The notes beneath the pieces were generated by a model. It saw only the letters and a program-made list of their open reading frames with translations. It was not told the DNA's origin and searched no databases. From NCBI RefSeq assembly GCF_004023625.1, contig NZ_RPDJ01000058.1, positions 1-38,276 of the forward strand: a stretch of DNA of 38,276 nucleotides. Direction: 5' to 3'. Origin of the DNA: Streptomyces cavernae (GTDB taxonomy: Bacteria > Actinomycetota > Actinomycetes > Streptomycetales > Streptomycetaceae). The translations under genes were made by a program, and so were the position numbers. Every line of letters begins with the position of its first letter. Within the stretch, counting starts at the first letter, position 1. Of the stretch, positions 17,684-26,676 are shown one piece after another.

Positions 17684-17708
17684 GGTGATCTCCATGCCTC
17701 CGAGACTA

Positions 17709-17722
17709 GCTCGATGTCTTAG
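17709..17722. promoter_or_regulatory. Putative MarR operator 2 (SDR side)
   Basis: Minus-strand reading CTAAGACATCGAGC: it keeps the CTnAGAnnTC part of the consensus. Located 26 bp before the SDR start codon. A weaker match. Confidence 0.35.
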
Positions 17723-17742
17723 TAATTCACACCCGCCCAGTA

Positions 17743-17756
17743 CCTAGACCTCTAAT
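17743..17756. promoter_or_regulatory. Putative MarR operator 3 (NTF2 side)
   Basis: CCTAGACCTCTAAT, matching AGAnnTCTnA of the consensus. The flanks resemble those of operator 1 (TAC on the left, an A/T run on the right). It lies within the A/T-rich promoter region, 48 bp before the NTF2-like gene. Confidence 0.45.
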
Positions 17757-17803
17757 TAATTGGTTGCTACGTTGAGGCCGCTTCAGAGTGAGAGGAGCGC
17801 ACC

Positions 17804-18427
17804 ATGAGCCTCATTCCGGCCGTCGTGCCGCGACTGGACGTGCTGAACGTCCCGCGCGAGGCAGAGCGCCAGCTCGGCCTCGCGACCGATCCCCGCCAAC
17901 GGGCGATCCTGACCAACTTCCGCCGCCACGCCATGCTGGAGGTGTCCGGCCGCTGGCCGGAGATCCTCGACCCGGATCTGACGGTGCCCCACCCCGTCTA
18001 CCGCATCGCCGAAGGTGACAACACCGCCGTCTTCGACGGCCATGACGCCGTCGCCGGCTTCTACCGCACGATGACCGACGCCGGGCTGAACGTGCTCGTC
18101 CCGCTCACCGAGCGCATCGCGGTCGCCGACTGGGGACTGGCCATCGAGTCACTACTGGGGCAGATCGTCCCGGGTGCGCTGATGAAGCCCGCGATGGGCG
18201 AGGACGTCGACGACCTCGACGCCCACTACCTCGTCACCCACAAAGTGGCCAACATCTGGCCCTACGACGAGGACGTCAAGCTGCTCGGCGAACACGTCTA
18301 CATCGACCGCGCCTCACGCGAGGTCCACCGCATGGATCCAGCGGACGTCGTCACGCCGCAGCAGGCCGCTGACCTGCTGGCACCGTTGCTCGACCCACCT
18401 ATTGACGTGGGTGTAACCCCGGCGTAG
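17804..18427 (+). CDS. NTF2/SnoaL-like protein, possible aromatic side-chain-processing enzyme
   Basis: A 207-aa soluble protein. A helical N-terminus is followed by an alpha+beta barrel pattern typical of the NTF2-like superfamily: FRRHAMLEVSGRWPEILDPDL helix, then HPVYRIAEG, DGHDAVAGFYRTMTDAG, IAVADWGLAIE, HKVANIWPYDED and LLGEHVYIDRAS strands. ATG 17804 has GAGAGGAG 8 nt upstream. It stands first in the plus-strand catabolic block, directly before the vanillyl-alcohol-oxidase-type gene and under a putative MarR operator. The lignin-dimer deformylase LdpA is also an NTF2-fold protein that makes lignostilbene, so a related role would fit the lignostilbene-oxygenase remnant downstream. I cannot align LdpA from memory, so that is a hypothesis. 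Confidence 0.7.
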   Translation: MSLIPAVVPRLDVLNVPREAERQLGLATDPRQRAILTNFRRHAMLEVSGRWPEILDPDLTVPHPVYRIAEGDNTAVFDGHDAVAGFYRTMTDAGLNVLVPLTERIAVADWGLAIESLLGQIVPGALMKPAMGEDVDDLDAHYLVTHKVANIWPYDEDVKLLGEHVYIDRASREVHRMDPADVVTPQQAADLLAPLLDPPIDVGVTPA

Positions 18428-18441
18428 CTTCCAGAAATCGG

Positions 18442-18456
18442 TTAGATCTCTCAGTA
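18442..18456. promoter_or_regulatory. Putative MarR operator 4 (oxidase-transporter operon)
   Basis: On the minus strand TACTGAGAGATCTAA. It shares TACTGAGAG plus TCT with operator 1 and sits in the short gap before the oxidase gene, where its promoter must lie. Confidence 0.55.
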
Positions 18457-18508
18457 TTTTTCTGCACCTCGCGGGTCCGAGCCGGCCCGCATGTCCGGGA
18501 GGCCCGAC

Positions 18509-20119
18509 GTGCCTTTCCAGCCACCTTCCCACACCACCGTCCGCCCGCTCCCCGACGCCGCCGCCCACGCCTTCGTCGCGGCGCTCGGCACGGACGCGGT
18601 CCTCACCGCCCCCGAAACCGTCGACGACTTCCGGGACCCCTTCTCCCACCCGGGCTGGAGCGACCACACCGCGGCCGCCGTCGTCATGCCGGCCAGCGTC
18701 GAAGAAGTCCAGGCGGTCGTCCGCATCGCCGGCGAGCACCGCGTCCCGCTGTGGACCTTCTCCCAGGGCCGCAACAACGCCTACGGCGGACCCGCCCCCC
18801 GCGTCCCCGGATCGGTGCAGGTCAGCCTGCGCCGCATGAACCGCGTCCTCGAAGTGAACGAGGAACTGGCCTACGCGGTCGTCGAGCCCGGTGTGCGCTT
18901 CTTCGACCTGTACGACCACCTGCGTGCCGGCGGTCACAAGGTCTGGTCCTCCGCCCCCGACCTCGGCTGGGGCAGCGTCATCGGCAACGCCCTCGACCAC
19001 GGGATCGGCTACACCATCGACGGCGACCACGCCGCCCGGCTGTGCGGCCTGGAGGTCGTCCTGCCCGACGGGAGTCTGCTGCGCACCGGCATGGGCGCGA
19101 TGTCCGGCAACCGTGCCTGGCACACCTACCCCCGTGGCTTCGGTCCCACGGCCGACGGTCTGTTCAAGCAGTCCGGACTCTCCATCGTCACCCGGGCGGG
19201 AGTCTGGTTGATGCCCGAGCCGGAGTGCTATCTCTCCGGCAGCGTCCAGGTGCCCCGCAAGGAGGACCTGCCCGTCCTCATCGACGCGCTTCGCCCCCTC
19301 CTGCTGGACCGCACCCTCCAGAACCCCCCCGCCATCGGCCATCCGCTCTTCATCGCCTCCGTCATGGACGGCGCACCCACCCGTGCCGAGGTGTACGACG
19401 GTCCCGGCCCCGTACCCGAGGAGGCGGTTCTCCGGCTCGCCCGGCGGATGGGCCTCGGCCGCTGGAACATGCGCTTCGCGCTGTACGGCACCGAGGGCAT
19501 CGTCGACGCCCGCCTCGCCCGGATCAGGAAGGCACTGTCGGTCATCCCCGGCGTCCACGTCGTCGGCGAGAAGTTCGCCGGACACGCCGTACACGACACC
19601 GCCCGAGATCAGAACGCCCAGGTCCAGGCGGGCATCCCCAGCCTGGACCTGATGCGGGCACTGTCCTGGTACAGCGGCGAGGGAGGCGGCCACCTCGACT
19701 TCTCCACCGTCTCACCCCTGCGCGGGGAGGACGTCGTACGAGTGCATGCCCTGCTGGACGACCAGCTGAGCGGCAGCGGGCTGGACTACGACCCGGCCAT
19801 GATCCTGGGCCAGCGGCACATCACCAACGTCGCCCAGCTCTACTTCAACCCCTTCGACGAGAAGCAGACCGGCGACGCCTACCGGCTCTACCCCGAACTG
19901 GTCCGCGCCCTCGCCGGGGCCGGCTACGGCGTCTACCGCACGCACGTCGACTTCATGGACGCCGTCGCCGACACCTTCGACTTCGGCGACCACGCGCTGC
20001 GCCGCTTCAACGAGCGACTCAAGGACGCGCTCGACCCCCACGGCATTCTCTCCCCCGGCAAGCAGGGCGTCTGGCCGTCCGGACTGCGCCACCTGCGCGA
20101 CGTGTCGCCCAGCCGCTGA
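18509..20119 (+). CDS. Vanillyl-alcohol-oxidase-family FAD oxidase, copy 1
   Basis: A 536-aa flavoprotein with an N-terminal PCMH-type FAD domain and a C-terminal substrate domain, closely resembling eugenol/vanillyl-alcohol oxidases. These act on 4-substituted phenols (alcohols, alkylphenols, methoxymethyl phenols) through a quinone methide. Residues matching eugenol oxidase are Tyr92 (GRNNAYGG), Asp151 (APDLGWGS), the covalent-FAD His395 (GGGHLDFS) and Tyr476-Arg477 (GYGVYRTH). The C-terminus carries the family's DPHGILSPGKQG. GTG 18509 is preferred because GGGAGG lies 6 nt upstream; ATG 18491 is an in-frame alternative without a ribosome site. A putative MarR operator lies just upstream, and transporter genes follow on the same strand. 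Its paralogue at 24960 ends the operon. Confidence 0.88.
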   Translation: MPFQPPSHTTVRPLPDAAAHAFVAALGTDAVLTAPETVDDFRDPFSHPGWSDHTAAAVVMPASVEEVQAVVRIAGEHRVPLWTFSQGRNNAYGGPAPRVPGSVQVSLRRMNRVLEVNEELAYAVVEPGVRFFDLYDHLRAGGHKVWSSAPDLGWGSVIGNALDHGIGYTIDGDHAARLCGLEVVLPDGSLLRTGMGAMSGNRAWHTYPRGFGPTADGLFKQSGLSIVTRAGVWLMPEPECYLSGSVQVPRKEDLPVLIDALRPLLLDRTLQNPPAIGHPLFIASVMDGAPTRAEVYDGPGPVPEEAVLRLARRMGLGRWNMRFALYGTEGIVDARLARIRKALSVIPGVHVVGEKFAGHAVHDTARDQNAQVQAGIPSLDLMRALSWYSGEGGGHLDFSTVSPLRGEDVVRVHALLDDQLSGSGLDYDPAMILGQRHITNVAQLYFNPFDEKQTGDAYRLYPELVRALAGAGYGVYRTHVDFMDAVADTFDFGDHALRRFNERLKDALDPHGILSPGKQGVWPSGLRHLRDVSPSR

Positions 20120-20192
20120 CCCGCTTCCGCCCACGCGCCCCCTCTCCCTTCCCCTTTGCCCCAGCCGACCACCATGAGCAACGGAGCCCATT

Positions 20193-21524
20193 GTGAAGAC
20201 CAACGGCAATCGCCCGCACAGATCCACGAGCACCCGCGTGCTCACCGTCGCCGCCTGCGCCCCCCTCCTGGCCCTGCTTGCCACCGGCTGCGCCTCCACC
20301 GACACCGGCGCCACCGCGGCCTCCTCCGCGAAGCCGTCCAAGGCCTCCAAGTGCGGCCTCGGCAACGGCAAGACGGCCACCGGGCCGGCCATCAAGCTCG
20401 GTGCCATCGTCTCCGACACCCCCGGGCTGAGCTTCACCGACGTCACCGACATGGCGAACGCGTACTTCTCCTGCGTCAACGCCAACGGCGGCATCAACGG
20501 CCGCCCCGTGAAGCTCGTCGTGGCAAAGGACGCGCTCGACCCGCAGTTGACCGCGTCCCTGGCGACCAAGCTGATCGACACCGAGAAGATCGTCGGCTTC
20601 ACCGCCAGCAGCAGCGTCCTGGACTGCTCGGTCAACGCCAAGACCTACGAGAAGAAGGCCGTCTACGGCATCGACGCGGGCCTGTCCCTCGACTGCTTCA
20701 ACTCCCCCGCCATCGCGCCGGTCAACGTCGGCGCAAGTTACAGCGCGCTGGCCACTGCCCAGTACCTGCTCGACAAGGGCGCCAAGAAACTGGTCGTCTT
20801 CACCAGTAACACACCCGACTCCAACGCCGTCAACTCCAGCATCCAGGCGCTCGGCAAGAAGGCCGGCGTCCCGGTCACCGCCTGGGTGGAGAACGTCCCG
20901 ATCGCCGACGCAAACGGGCTCGCGCTCAAGGCCGCCCAGGCCGCGGGCGCCGACGGCGGTGTCGTGGCGAACCTCAACGCGGGTGAGGCGCTGAAGGTGT
21001 TCAAGGCCGTCGAGCAGCAGGGCCTGATCGACCAGGCCCTGTGGGGCTGCCCGGCGGGCTGCAACGACCAGTCCATGCTCCAGCAGCTGGGCAGCGCCTG
21101 GGACGGCAAGCTCGGTGTCAACGCCGAGGTGAACCTGGCCGGCTCACCCGGTCCGGACAACCAGCTCTATCTCCAGCTGCGCCAGAAGTACGCCCCGAAG
21201 ACCCAGCTCGGAAACTTCGGCCAGCTCGGCTTCACCGCCGCACGGATCGCCGTCCAGGCGCTGCTGAGCATCAAGTCCGGCGACTACACCACCGCCACCG
21301 TGGGCGCGGCGTTCAAGGGTGTCAAGGACTACCGGTCCGACCTGTACTGCAAGCCCTGGTACTTCGGCACCCAGGCGTTCCACACCGCCAACAACACCAC
21401 CCGGACCATCACTCCGAAGAGCGGTCAGTGGGCGCAGACCCAGGACTGCTCGGAGATGCCCGCCCTCCCGAACAACAAATTCGCCGAGATCCGCGCATAC
21501 GAGAAGCAGATCGGTCTCGGCTGA
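20193..21524 (+). CDS. ABC transporter substrate-binding lipoprotein (branched-chain amino acid / aromatic acid type)
   Basis: A 443-aa lipoprotein of the Leu/Ile/Val-binding (Peripla_BP_6) family. The signal peptide has Arg residues, a hydrophobic core and a lipobox ending ATGC at residue 33; the mature protein would be anchored outside the membrane. The fold starts IKLGAIVSDTPG, followed by ANAYFSCVNANGGINGRPVKLVV, typical of the family. GTG 20193 has ACGGAG 6 nt upstream. Members in aromatic catabolic clusters bind benzoate-like, hydroxycinnamate-like or phenolic ligands; its position between two vanillyl-alcohol-oxidase-type genes suggests an aromatic ligand. The 73-bp gap upstream has no clear promoter, so it is probably co-transcribed with the oxidase. 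Confidence 0.88.
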   Translation: MKTNGNRPHRSTSTRVLTVAACAPLLALLATGCASTDTGATAASSAKPSKASKCGLGNGKTATGPAIKLGAIVSDTPGLSFTDVTDMANAYFSCVNANGGINGRPVKLVVAKDALDPQLTASLATKLIDTEKIVGFTASSSVLDCSVNAKTYEKKAVYGIDAGLSLDCFNSPAIAPVNVGASYSALATAQYLLDKGAKKLVVFTSNTPDSNAVNSSIQALGKKAGVPVTAWVENVPIADANGLALKAAQAAGADGGVVANLNAGEALKVFKAVEQQGLIDQALWGCPAGCNDQSMLQQLGSAWDGKLGVNAEVNLAGSPGPDNQLYLQLRQKYAPKTQLGNFGQLGFTAARIAVQALLSIKSGDYTTATVGAAFKGVKDYRSDLYCKPWYFGTQAFHTANNTTRTITPKSGQWAQTQDCSEMPALPNNKFAEIRAYEKQIGLG

Positions 21525-21548
21525 CCGCCGGCGGCTGATCGGAACAGG

Positions 21549-22427
21549 ATGTCTCCTATGCCGAGCCTTCTGCCCTTCCTCGTTCTCGGACTGGCTCTCG
21601 GTGGTGTGTTCTCGCTCTCCGGCGTCGGCATCGTGGTCCTGTACCGCACCACCGGAGTGCTCTATCTGGCGGGCGGAGCGGTCGGCGCCGTCGGTGCCTT
21701 CACCGCCTGCTCCTTGGCCACCACCGCGGGCCTGTCCGTCTGGCCCGCGGCCGCACTCGGCGTGGCGCTGTCGGCGGCGATCACCCTGCTGTACGGCCTG
21801 CTCCTCGGTCCCCGGCTCGCCCAGCGTGAACCGCTGGTCAAGGCCGCGGCCACGCTCGGTCTGACGCTCGTCCTGCTGGGCACCATGTCCTGGATCTGGG
21901 GCGCGCAGACCTACTCCCTCTCCCTGCCCACGACCGCCTGGGGCATCGTCCTCGGCACCGTCCACGTCAACGGCACCCAGCTGATCAGCCTGGCGCTCGG
22001 CCTGCTGCTCACCGCCGTCACCGCGCTGTTCCTGGACCGCACGGCGCTGGGCACGGCGATGCGCGCGCTGGCCGACGACCGGGAGAGCAGCGCGCTGCTG
22101 GGCGTACCGGTACGCCGGGTGGAGGCGGCCGCCTGGCTGGGTTCCGGCGTCGTGTTCGGCGTGGCGGGGATCGTGCTGTCCAACCTGGTCGGCCTCGACA
22201 TCACCGGGCTGACGTTCCTGATCATTTCCGGGCTGGCCGCCGCCCTCGTCGGACGGCTGGAGTCGCTGTGGACCACGCTGGCTGCCGGCCTGGTCATCGG
22301 GGTCGCCCAGTCCCTGCTCACTTCCGTGGCGAGCCTGTCCTCCTACCGGTCCATGACGCCGTTCCTGGTGGCGATAGCGGTCGTGCTGGTCATGGCCGTC
22401 CGCCGCCCGTCACAGACAAGGGTCTGA
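21549..22427 (+). CDS. ABC transporter permease, LivH type
   Basis: A 292-aa integral membrane protein with about eight hydrophobic helices, of the branched-chain amino acid permease family (BPD_transp_2). It begins with a LLPFLVLGLALGGVFSLSG helix and has the conserved cytoplasmic loop TALGTAMRALADDRESSALLGV, where LivH proteins contact the ATPase. ATG 21549 lies close to GGAA; ATG 21558 (AGGA at 8 nt) is an equally good start. It pairs with the LivM-type permease 3 bp downstream. Confidence 0.87.
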   Translation: MSPMPSLLPFLVLGLALGGVFSLSGVGIVVLYRTTGVLYLAGGAVGAVGAFTACSLATTAGLSVWPAAALGVALSAAITLLYGLLLGPRLAQREPLVKAAATLGLTLVLLGTMSWIWGAQTYSLSLPTTAWGIVLGTVHVNGTQLISLALGLLLTAVTALFLDRTALGTAMRALADDRESSALLGVPVRRVEAAAWLGSGVVFGVAGIVLSNLVGLDITGLTFLIISGLAAALVGRLESLWTTLAAGLVIGVAQSLLTSVASLSSYRSMTPFLVAIAVVLVMAVRRPSQTRV

Positions 22428-22430
22428 CGA

Positions 22431-23504
22431 ATGAACGTCCTCGAAGACGCGCACCGCGCCACCGCACCGGACCATGCGCGGCACCCGACGGCGGCCATCG
22501 GGCACAGGCTGCGGCAGCCCCTGTCGGCGGCGGTCTGGCCGGCCGGTGTGGCGGCGGCGGCCGCGCTCCTGCTGCCGCTGTTCACCAGCGCGTACTGGAT
22601 CCAGGTCCTCACCGCCGCGGCGGTGTTCTCGGTCGCGGCCCTGGGTCTGAGCGTGCTGTACGGGCGGGTCGGGCTGATCTCACTGGGCCAGATCGCGATG
22701 CTCGCAGTCGGTGGCTGGACCGCGGAACGGCTGGGCCAGACCGGCGCGTTGCCGTTCTGGCTGGTGCTGCTGGCCACCGGTGTGGTGACCGGACTGATCG
22801 GAATCGTCATCGGGCTCCCGGCCCTGCGGCTGTCCGGCCTGTACCTGGCCCTGATCACCCTCATGCTGGCCGCTGCGGTCACCATCGTGCTGACCAACAC
22901 CAACTTCCCCAACGGCGGGCCCGGCTTCCTCGGCTACGACCCCGTGAAATCCGGCACCGTGCCGCTGGCCCGGCCCGCCGTCGCCGCCGGCGACACCGCG
23001 TACTTCCGCTACACGGTCGTGGTCTGTGCCCTGATGTTCCTGCTGGCCATCGCCCATACCCGGGGCAGGCCGGGCAGGGCCTGGGCGGCGATCCGGCAGA
23101 GCGAGCACGCGGCGGTGGCCGCCGGGATCAACGTCACCCTGTACAAGCTGTGGGCCTTCGCCCTGGCGTGCTTCATGACCGGTGTGGCCGGGGCCCTGCT
23201 GGCGGCCAGCGCGGGCGGGCTGACGGTCTACCAGTTCCCCCCACAGGAGTCGATCACTCTGCTGGCCGCCCTGCTGATGGCGGGCATGTACCACTTCGCC
23301 GGAGCCGTCGTGGCAGGGCTGATGCTGAAGGCGATGCCCGCCCTGCTCGACACCTGGGGGGTCAGCAGCAACGTCCTGCTGATCGTCTTCGGGGTGGGCC
23401 TCGTGCAGACACTGGTCACCTCGCCGGAGGGCATCGCCGGCCAGCTGAGCCGGGACCTGGCCCGGCTGGGTGCCCGGATCCGGGTGCGGAGGACCACGTC
23501 ATGA
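22431..23504 (+). CDS. ABC transporter permease, LivM type
   Basis: A 357-aa permease with a ~35-residue polar N-terminus and 8-10 membrane helices. Family signs are LGLSVLYGRVGLISLGQIAMLAVGG, GLPALRLSGLYLALITLM and the ATPase-contact loop GRAWAAIRQSEHAAVAAGINV. It forms the heteromeric channel with the LivH-type partner. Its stop overlaps the ATG of the first ATPase (ATGA at 23501-23504), showing translational coupling. Confidence 0.87.
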   Translation: MNVLEDAHRATAPDHARHPTAAIGHRLRQPLSAAVWPAGVAAAAALLLPLFTSAYWIQVLTAAAVFSVAALGLSVLYGRVGLISLGQIAMLAVGGWTAERLGQTGALPFWLVLLATGVVTGLIGIVIGLPALRLSGLYLALITLMLAAAVTIVLTNTNFPNGGPGFLGYDPVKSGTVPLARPAVAAGDTAYFRYTVVVCALMFLLAIAHTRGRPGRAWAAIRQSEHAAVAAGINVTLYKLWAFALACFMTGVAGALLAASAGGLTVYQFPPQESITLLAALLMAGMYHFAGAVVAGLMLKAMPALLDTWGVSSNVLLIVFGVGLVQTLVTSPEGIAGQLSRDLARLGARIRVRRTTS

Positions 23505-24217
23505 TCGAGATCAAGGAGCTGACCGTACGCTTCGGCGGCGTCACCCCCATCCAGGCCATGGATCTGACGCTGCCCGGCGGCGCCTGCGGCCTGATCGGCC
23601 CCAACGGCGCCGGCAAGACCACCTTCTTCAACGTACTCAGCGGCTTCGTCACCCCGGCGACCGGCCGCGTCCTGGCGTTCGGTGACGACCTGCTGGCCCT
23701 GCCGGGCCACCGCCGAGCCCGCTGGGGGCTGCGCCGCACCTTCCAGACCGAGCAGGCGATCGAGCAACTGTCGGTGTACGACAACGTGGCCATGGTCCAC
23801 GAGCACACCGGGGGCCACCGCCGCGACCGCCACCGCGACGTGCTCACCGCCCTGGACTTCGTCGGCCTTTCCGTCAGCCCCACGGCCCCGGTCGGCGCCC
23901 TGGGCGCGGGGGAACGACGGCTGGTCGAGCTCGCCCGTGCGGTCGTCGGCCATCCCCGCGTGGTCCTGCTCGACGAGCCCGCCGCGGGGCTGCCGGACGA
24001 GGAGACGGGCCGGATCGGTGCCGTGATCCGCCGCATCCCGGCGGAGCTGGACGCCATGACCGTACTGGTCGACCACGACATGAGCCTGGTGTCTGCCTGC
24101 TGCGACGTCACCGCCGTGCTCGACTTCGGCCGGCTCGTCGCCGCCGGTCCCACCCAGGAGGTCCTGCGCGACGAGCATGTCGTGCGGGCCTACCTCGGTA
24201 CGGAGGAGATCGTATGA
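23501..24217 (+). CDS. ABC transporter ATP-binding protein, LivG type
   Basis: A 238-aa nucleotide-binding subunit. Walker A is GPNGAGKTT; the signature loop is the LivG-like LGAGERRLVELARA instead of LSGGQ; Walker B is VVLLDEPAAGL; the switch His lies in VLVDHDMSLV. ATG 23501 overlaps the upstream stop, and its own stop overlaps the next start (ATGA). It drives the importer together with the LivF-type ATPase. Confidence 0.9.
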   Translation: MIEIKELTVRFGGVTPIQAMDLTLPGGACGLIGPNGAGKTTFFNVLSGFVTPATGRVLAFGDDLLALPGHRRARWGLRRTFQTEQAIEQLSVYDNVAMVHEHTGGHRRDRHRDVLTALDFVGLSVSPTAPVGALGAGERRLVELARAVVGHPRVVLLDEPAAGLPDEETGRIGAVIRRIPAELDAMTVLVDHDMSLVSACCDVTAVLDFGRLVAAGPTQEVLRDEHVVRAYLGTEEIV

Positions 24218-24963
24218 CCGTCACCACCGCGCCCGCGCTGCACGTCGAAGAGCTCCGTGTCGCACGCGGAACCCGGACCGTGCTGCACGACGTACGTCTC
24301 GACATCCCCGCCGGAGAGGTCACCGCTCTCCTCGGTCCCAACGGCGCGGGCAAGTCCACCCTGGTCCTCGCGCTCGGCGGCGTCCTGCGCCCCACCGGCG
24401 GGCGCCTCCTGCTCGGCGAGCGCGACCTGACGGAACGCCGGCCCGAGAAGGTACGGGCGGCCGGGGTGGCAGTCGTACCCGAAGGACGGCGACTGCTGCC
24501 CAGCCTGACCGTCCGTGACAACCTGCACGCCGCGGTCTACGCCCTCGGCCGAGAGGCCCGCCGGACCGGAGTCGAGTACGCGCTGGAGCTCTTCCCCGAG
24601 CTGAGGCAACGCTGGCACACCCCCGCCCGTGCCCTGTCCGGCGGGCAGCAGCAGATGATCGTCCTGGCCCAGGCACTCGCCTCCCGGCCGTCCGTGCTGG
24701 TCGTGGACGAGCTGTCGCTGGGCCTGGCACCGGTCGTGGTGAAGCGTCTGATGCCGGTCCTGGCCGACGTCGCCGCCGCCGGCACGGCCGTCCTTCTCAT
24801 CGAGCAGTTCGCACACGTCGCCCTCGCCCTGGCCACCACCGCCCACATCCTGGAGGGCGGCCGCATCCGCTTCAGCGGCACGGCACAGGAGCTCAAGGAC
24901 AACCCCGACAAGCTGAGCGCCGCGTACCTGCAGCGCACGAACGCCGAGGACTCCCCGTCATGA
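24214..24963 (+). CDS. ABC transporter ATP-binding protein, LivF type
   Basis: A 249-aa second ATPase. Walker A is GPNGAGKST, the LivF hallmark VVPEGRRLLPSLTVRDNL follows, the signature is LSGGQQQM, Walker B is VLVVDELSLGL and the switch His is changed to Gln in LIEQFAHVAL, as is usual for LivF. Start and stop both overlap neighbours by ATGA, so this ATPase is translationally coupled to the second oxidase gene, linking import and oxidation. Confidence 0.9.
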   Translation: MTVTTAPALHVEELRVARGTRTVLHDVRLDIPAGEVTALLGPNGAGKSTLVLALGGVLRPTGGRLLLGERDLTERRPEKVRAAGVAVVPEGRRLLPSLTVRDNLHAAVYALGREARRTGVEYALELFPELRQRWHTPARALSGGQQQMIVLAQALASRPSVLVVDELSLGLAPVVVKRLMPVLADVAAAGTAVLLIEQFAHVALALATTAHILEGGRIRFSGTAQELKDNPDKLSAAYLQRTNAEDSPS

Positions 24964-26570
24964 CCCGACCGCCCCTCTCCGCCGACGCCCTGGCCGCTCT
25001 CTCCGCCGCCCTCGGCCCGGAGCATGTCCTGCACCGCCCCGAGGACCTGCTGCCGTACCGCGATCCCTACGCCCACGCCTCCTGGCAGGAGCACATCCCC
25101 TCCGCTGTCGTCTCGCCCGCGACCGTCGAGGAGGTCCAGGCCGTCGTCCGGATCGCCGGCGAACACAGCCTGCCGCTGTGGACGTTCTCCCAGGGCCGCA
25201 ACAACGGATACGGCGGTCCGGCCCCGGCCACCACCGGCTCGGTCTCGGTCAGCCTGCGCCGCATGAACCGCATCCTGGAACTGGACGAAGACCTCGCGTA
25301 CTGCGTGGTCGAGCCCGGTGTGCGCTTCTTCGACCTCTTCGAGGAGATCCGGCGGCGCGGCCTCGCCCTGTGGCCCTCCATCCCCGACCTCGGCTGGGGC
25401 AGCGTCATCGGCAACTGCCTCGACCACGGCGTCGGCTTCACCCCGCTCGGCGACCACCCCGGCCGCCAGAGCGGCATGGAGGTCGTCCTCGCCGACGGCA
25501 CCCTGCTGCGTACCGGCATGGGCGCCATGAAGGGCAACACGTCCTGGCCCGTCCGCAAGCCCGGCTTCGGTCCGTCGGCCGACGGGATGTTCATGCAGTC
25601 CAACTACGGCATCGTCACCAAGATGGGCTGCTGGCTCGTACCGCAGCCCGAGGTGTACATGTCCTGCGACGTGCGGGTCGAGCGCGAGGAGGACATCGTC
25701 GCCCTCGTCGACACCGTCCGCCCGCTGCTCCTGGACCGCACCATCCCCAACTACCCCATCGCGTACAACACGATGCTCGTCGGTGGCGCGCTCAGCGGCG
25801 TCCACCGCGAGTACTGGTACCGGGGAGAGGGCGCGCTTCCGGAGGAGGCCATCGACCGTATAGCCCGCGAGACGGACACGGGCCGCTGGTACATGCGCTT
25901 CGCCCTGTACGGCCACGCGGAGATCGTGGAGCAGCAGTACGAGATCTGCCGCCGCGCCTTCGAGGCCATCCCCGGCGCCCGCCTCACCGCTCGCGCATAC
26001 GACGGCGCCACCGCCGTCGACCGGCTCACGGCGCCCGCCGAACCGGTCCCGGACGGGCCGGCCGCCGCCCTGCCGCGCATCCGGCACCAGTCCGACACCA
26101 CCCAGGCCGGCATCCCCACGCTCGACCTGCTGGACAACCTCAGCTGGGACGAACACGGCGTGGGCGGCCACCTCGACTACTCCCCCGTCGCCCCGCTCAC
26201 CGGTGAGGAGGCGCTGGAGCAGAGCCGCTGGCTGCGCTCCGCCCTCGCGGCCGAAGGCCTGGACTACGCCACCTCCCTGATGCTCACCCCGCGCGCCTTC
26301 GTCAACATCACCTCGTTGTGGTTCAACACGGCCGACGCGGCGCAGACCCGGCACGCCTACGACGTGATCGGCCGGCTCATCCCGGAAGGCGCCCGCCGCG
26401 GCTACGGCGTCTACCGCACACACCTGCGCCACATGGACGCCGTCGCCGGCACCTTCGACTTCGGCGGCCACGCCCAGCGCCGCTTCAACGAAGCCGTCAA
26501 GGACTGCCTCGACCCGCAGGGCATCTTCTCGCCCGGCAAGCAGGGGATCAGGGCGCGGGCGCTGCGCTGA
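24960..26570 (+). CDS. Vanillyl-alcohol-oxidase-family FAD oxidase, copy 2
   Basis: A 536-aa paralogue of the oxidase at 18509, with the same domain order. The FAD-loop tyrosine is Tyr84 (GRNNGYGG), active-site Asp143 (IPDLGWGS), covalent-FAD His404 (GGHLDYSP) and phenolate-binding Tyr485-Arg486 (GYGVYRTH). Relative to copy 1 it has a ~20-residue insertion around 350-372 and differs in the substrate lining (FTPLGDH against YTIDGDH), so the two probably take different phenols. The ATG overlaps the stop of the LivF-type gene. A strong bidirectional terminator follows. Expected reaction: O2-dependent oxidation of a 4-substituted phenol, giving for example vanillin from vanillyl alcohol. Confidence 0.88.
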   Translation: MTRPPLSADALAALSAALGPEHVLHRPEDLLPYRDPYAHASWQEHIPSAVVSPATVEEVQAVVRIAGEHSLPLWTFSQGRNNGYGGPAPATTGSVSVSLRRMNRILELDEDLAYCVVEPGVRFFDLFEEIRRRGLALWPSIPDLGWGSVIGNCLDHGVGFTPLGDHPGRQSGMEVVLADGTLLRTGMGAMKGNTSWPVRKPGFGPSADGMFMQSNYGIVTKMGCWLVPQPEVYMSCDVRVEREEDIVALVDTVRPLLLDRTIPNYPIAYNTMLVGGALSGVHREYWYRGEGALPEEAIDRIARETDTGRWYMRFALYGHAEIVEQQYEICRRAFEAIPGARLTARAYDGATAVDRLTAPAEPVPDGPAAALPRIRHQSDTTQAGIPTLDLLDNLSWDEHGVGGHLDYSPVAPLTGEEALEQSRWLRSALAAEGLDYATSLMLTPRAFVNITSLWFNTADAAQTRHAYDVIGRLIPEGARRGYGVYRTHLRHMDAVAGTFDFGGHAQRRFNEAVKDCLDPQGIFSPGKQGIRARALR

Positions 26571-26610
26571 CAGTGCATGTGTGAGCACCGAAGCCGTTCG
26601 GACGACACAC

Positions 26611-26648
26611 TGCCGGGCGGGACCCGAACTCGTGGGTCCCGCCCGGCA
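26611..26648. terminator. Bidirectional terminator between convergent units
   Basis: GCCGGGCGGGACCC (26612-26625), 8-nt loop, and its exact complement at 26634-26647, extended by a T-A pair. It separates the end of the oxidase/transporter operon (26570) from the end of the convergent SDR gene (26677). Confidence 0.75.
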
Positions 26649-26676
26649 CTTGCCTCGTCATCCTCTGCCGGAGGGT

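Noticed and set aside
18509..26570. First impression that both oxidases lack the covalent-FAD histidine
   Set aside because: I initially compared the wrong segment (the one after the LDY motif). The covalent histidine of eugenol oxidase is in GGHIGFSP, and both proteins have it in GGHLDFS and GGHLDYS.
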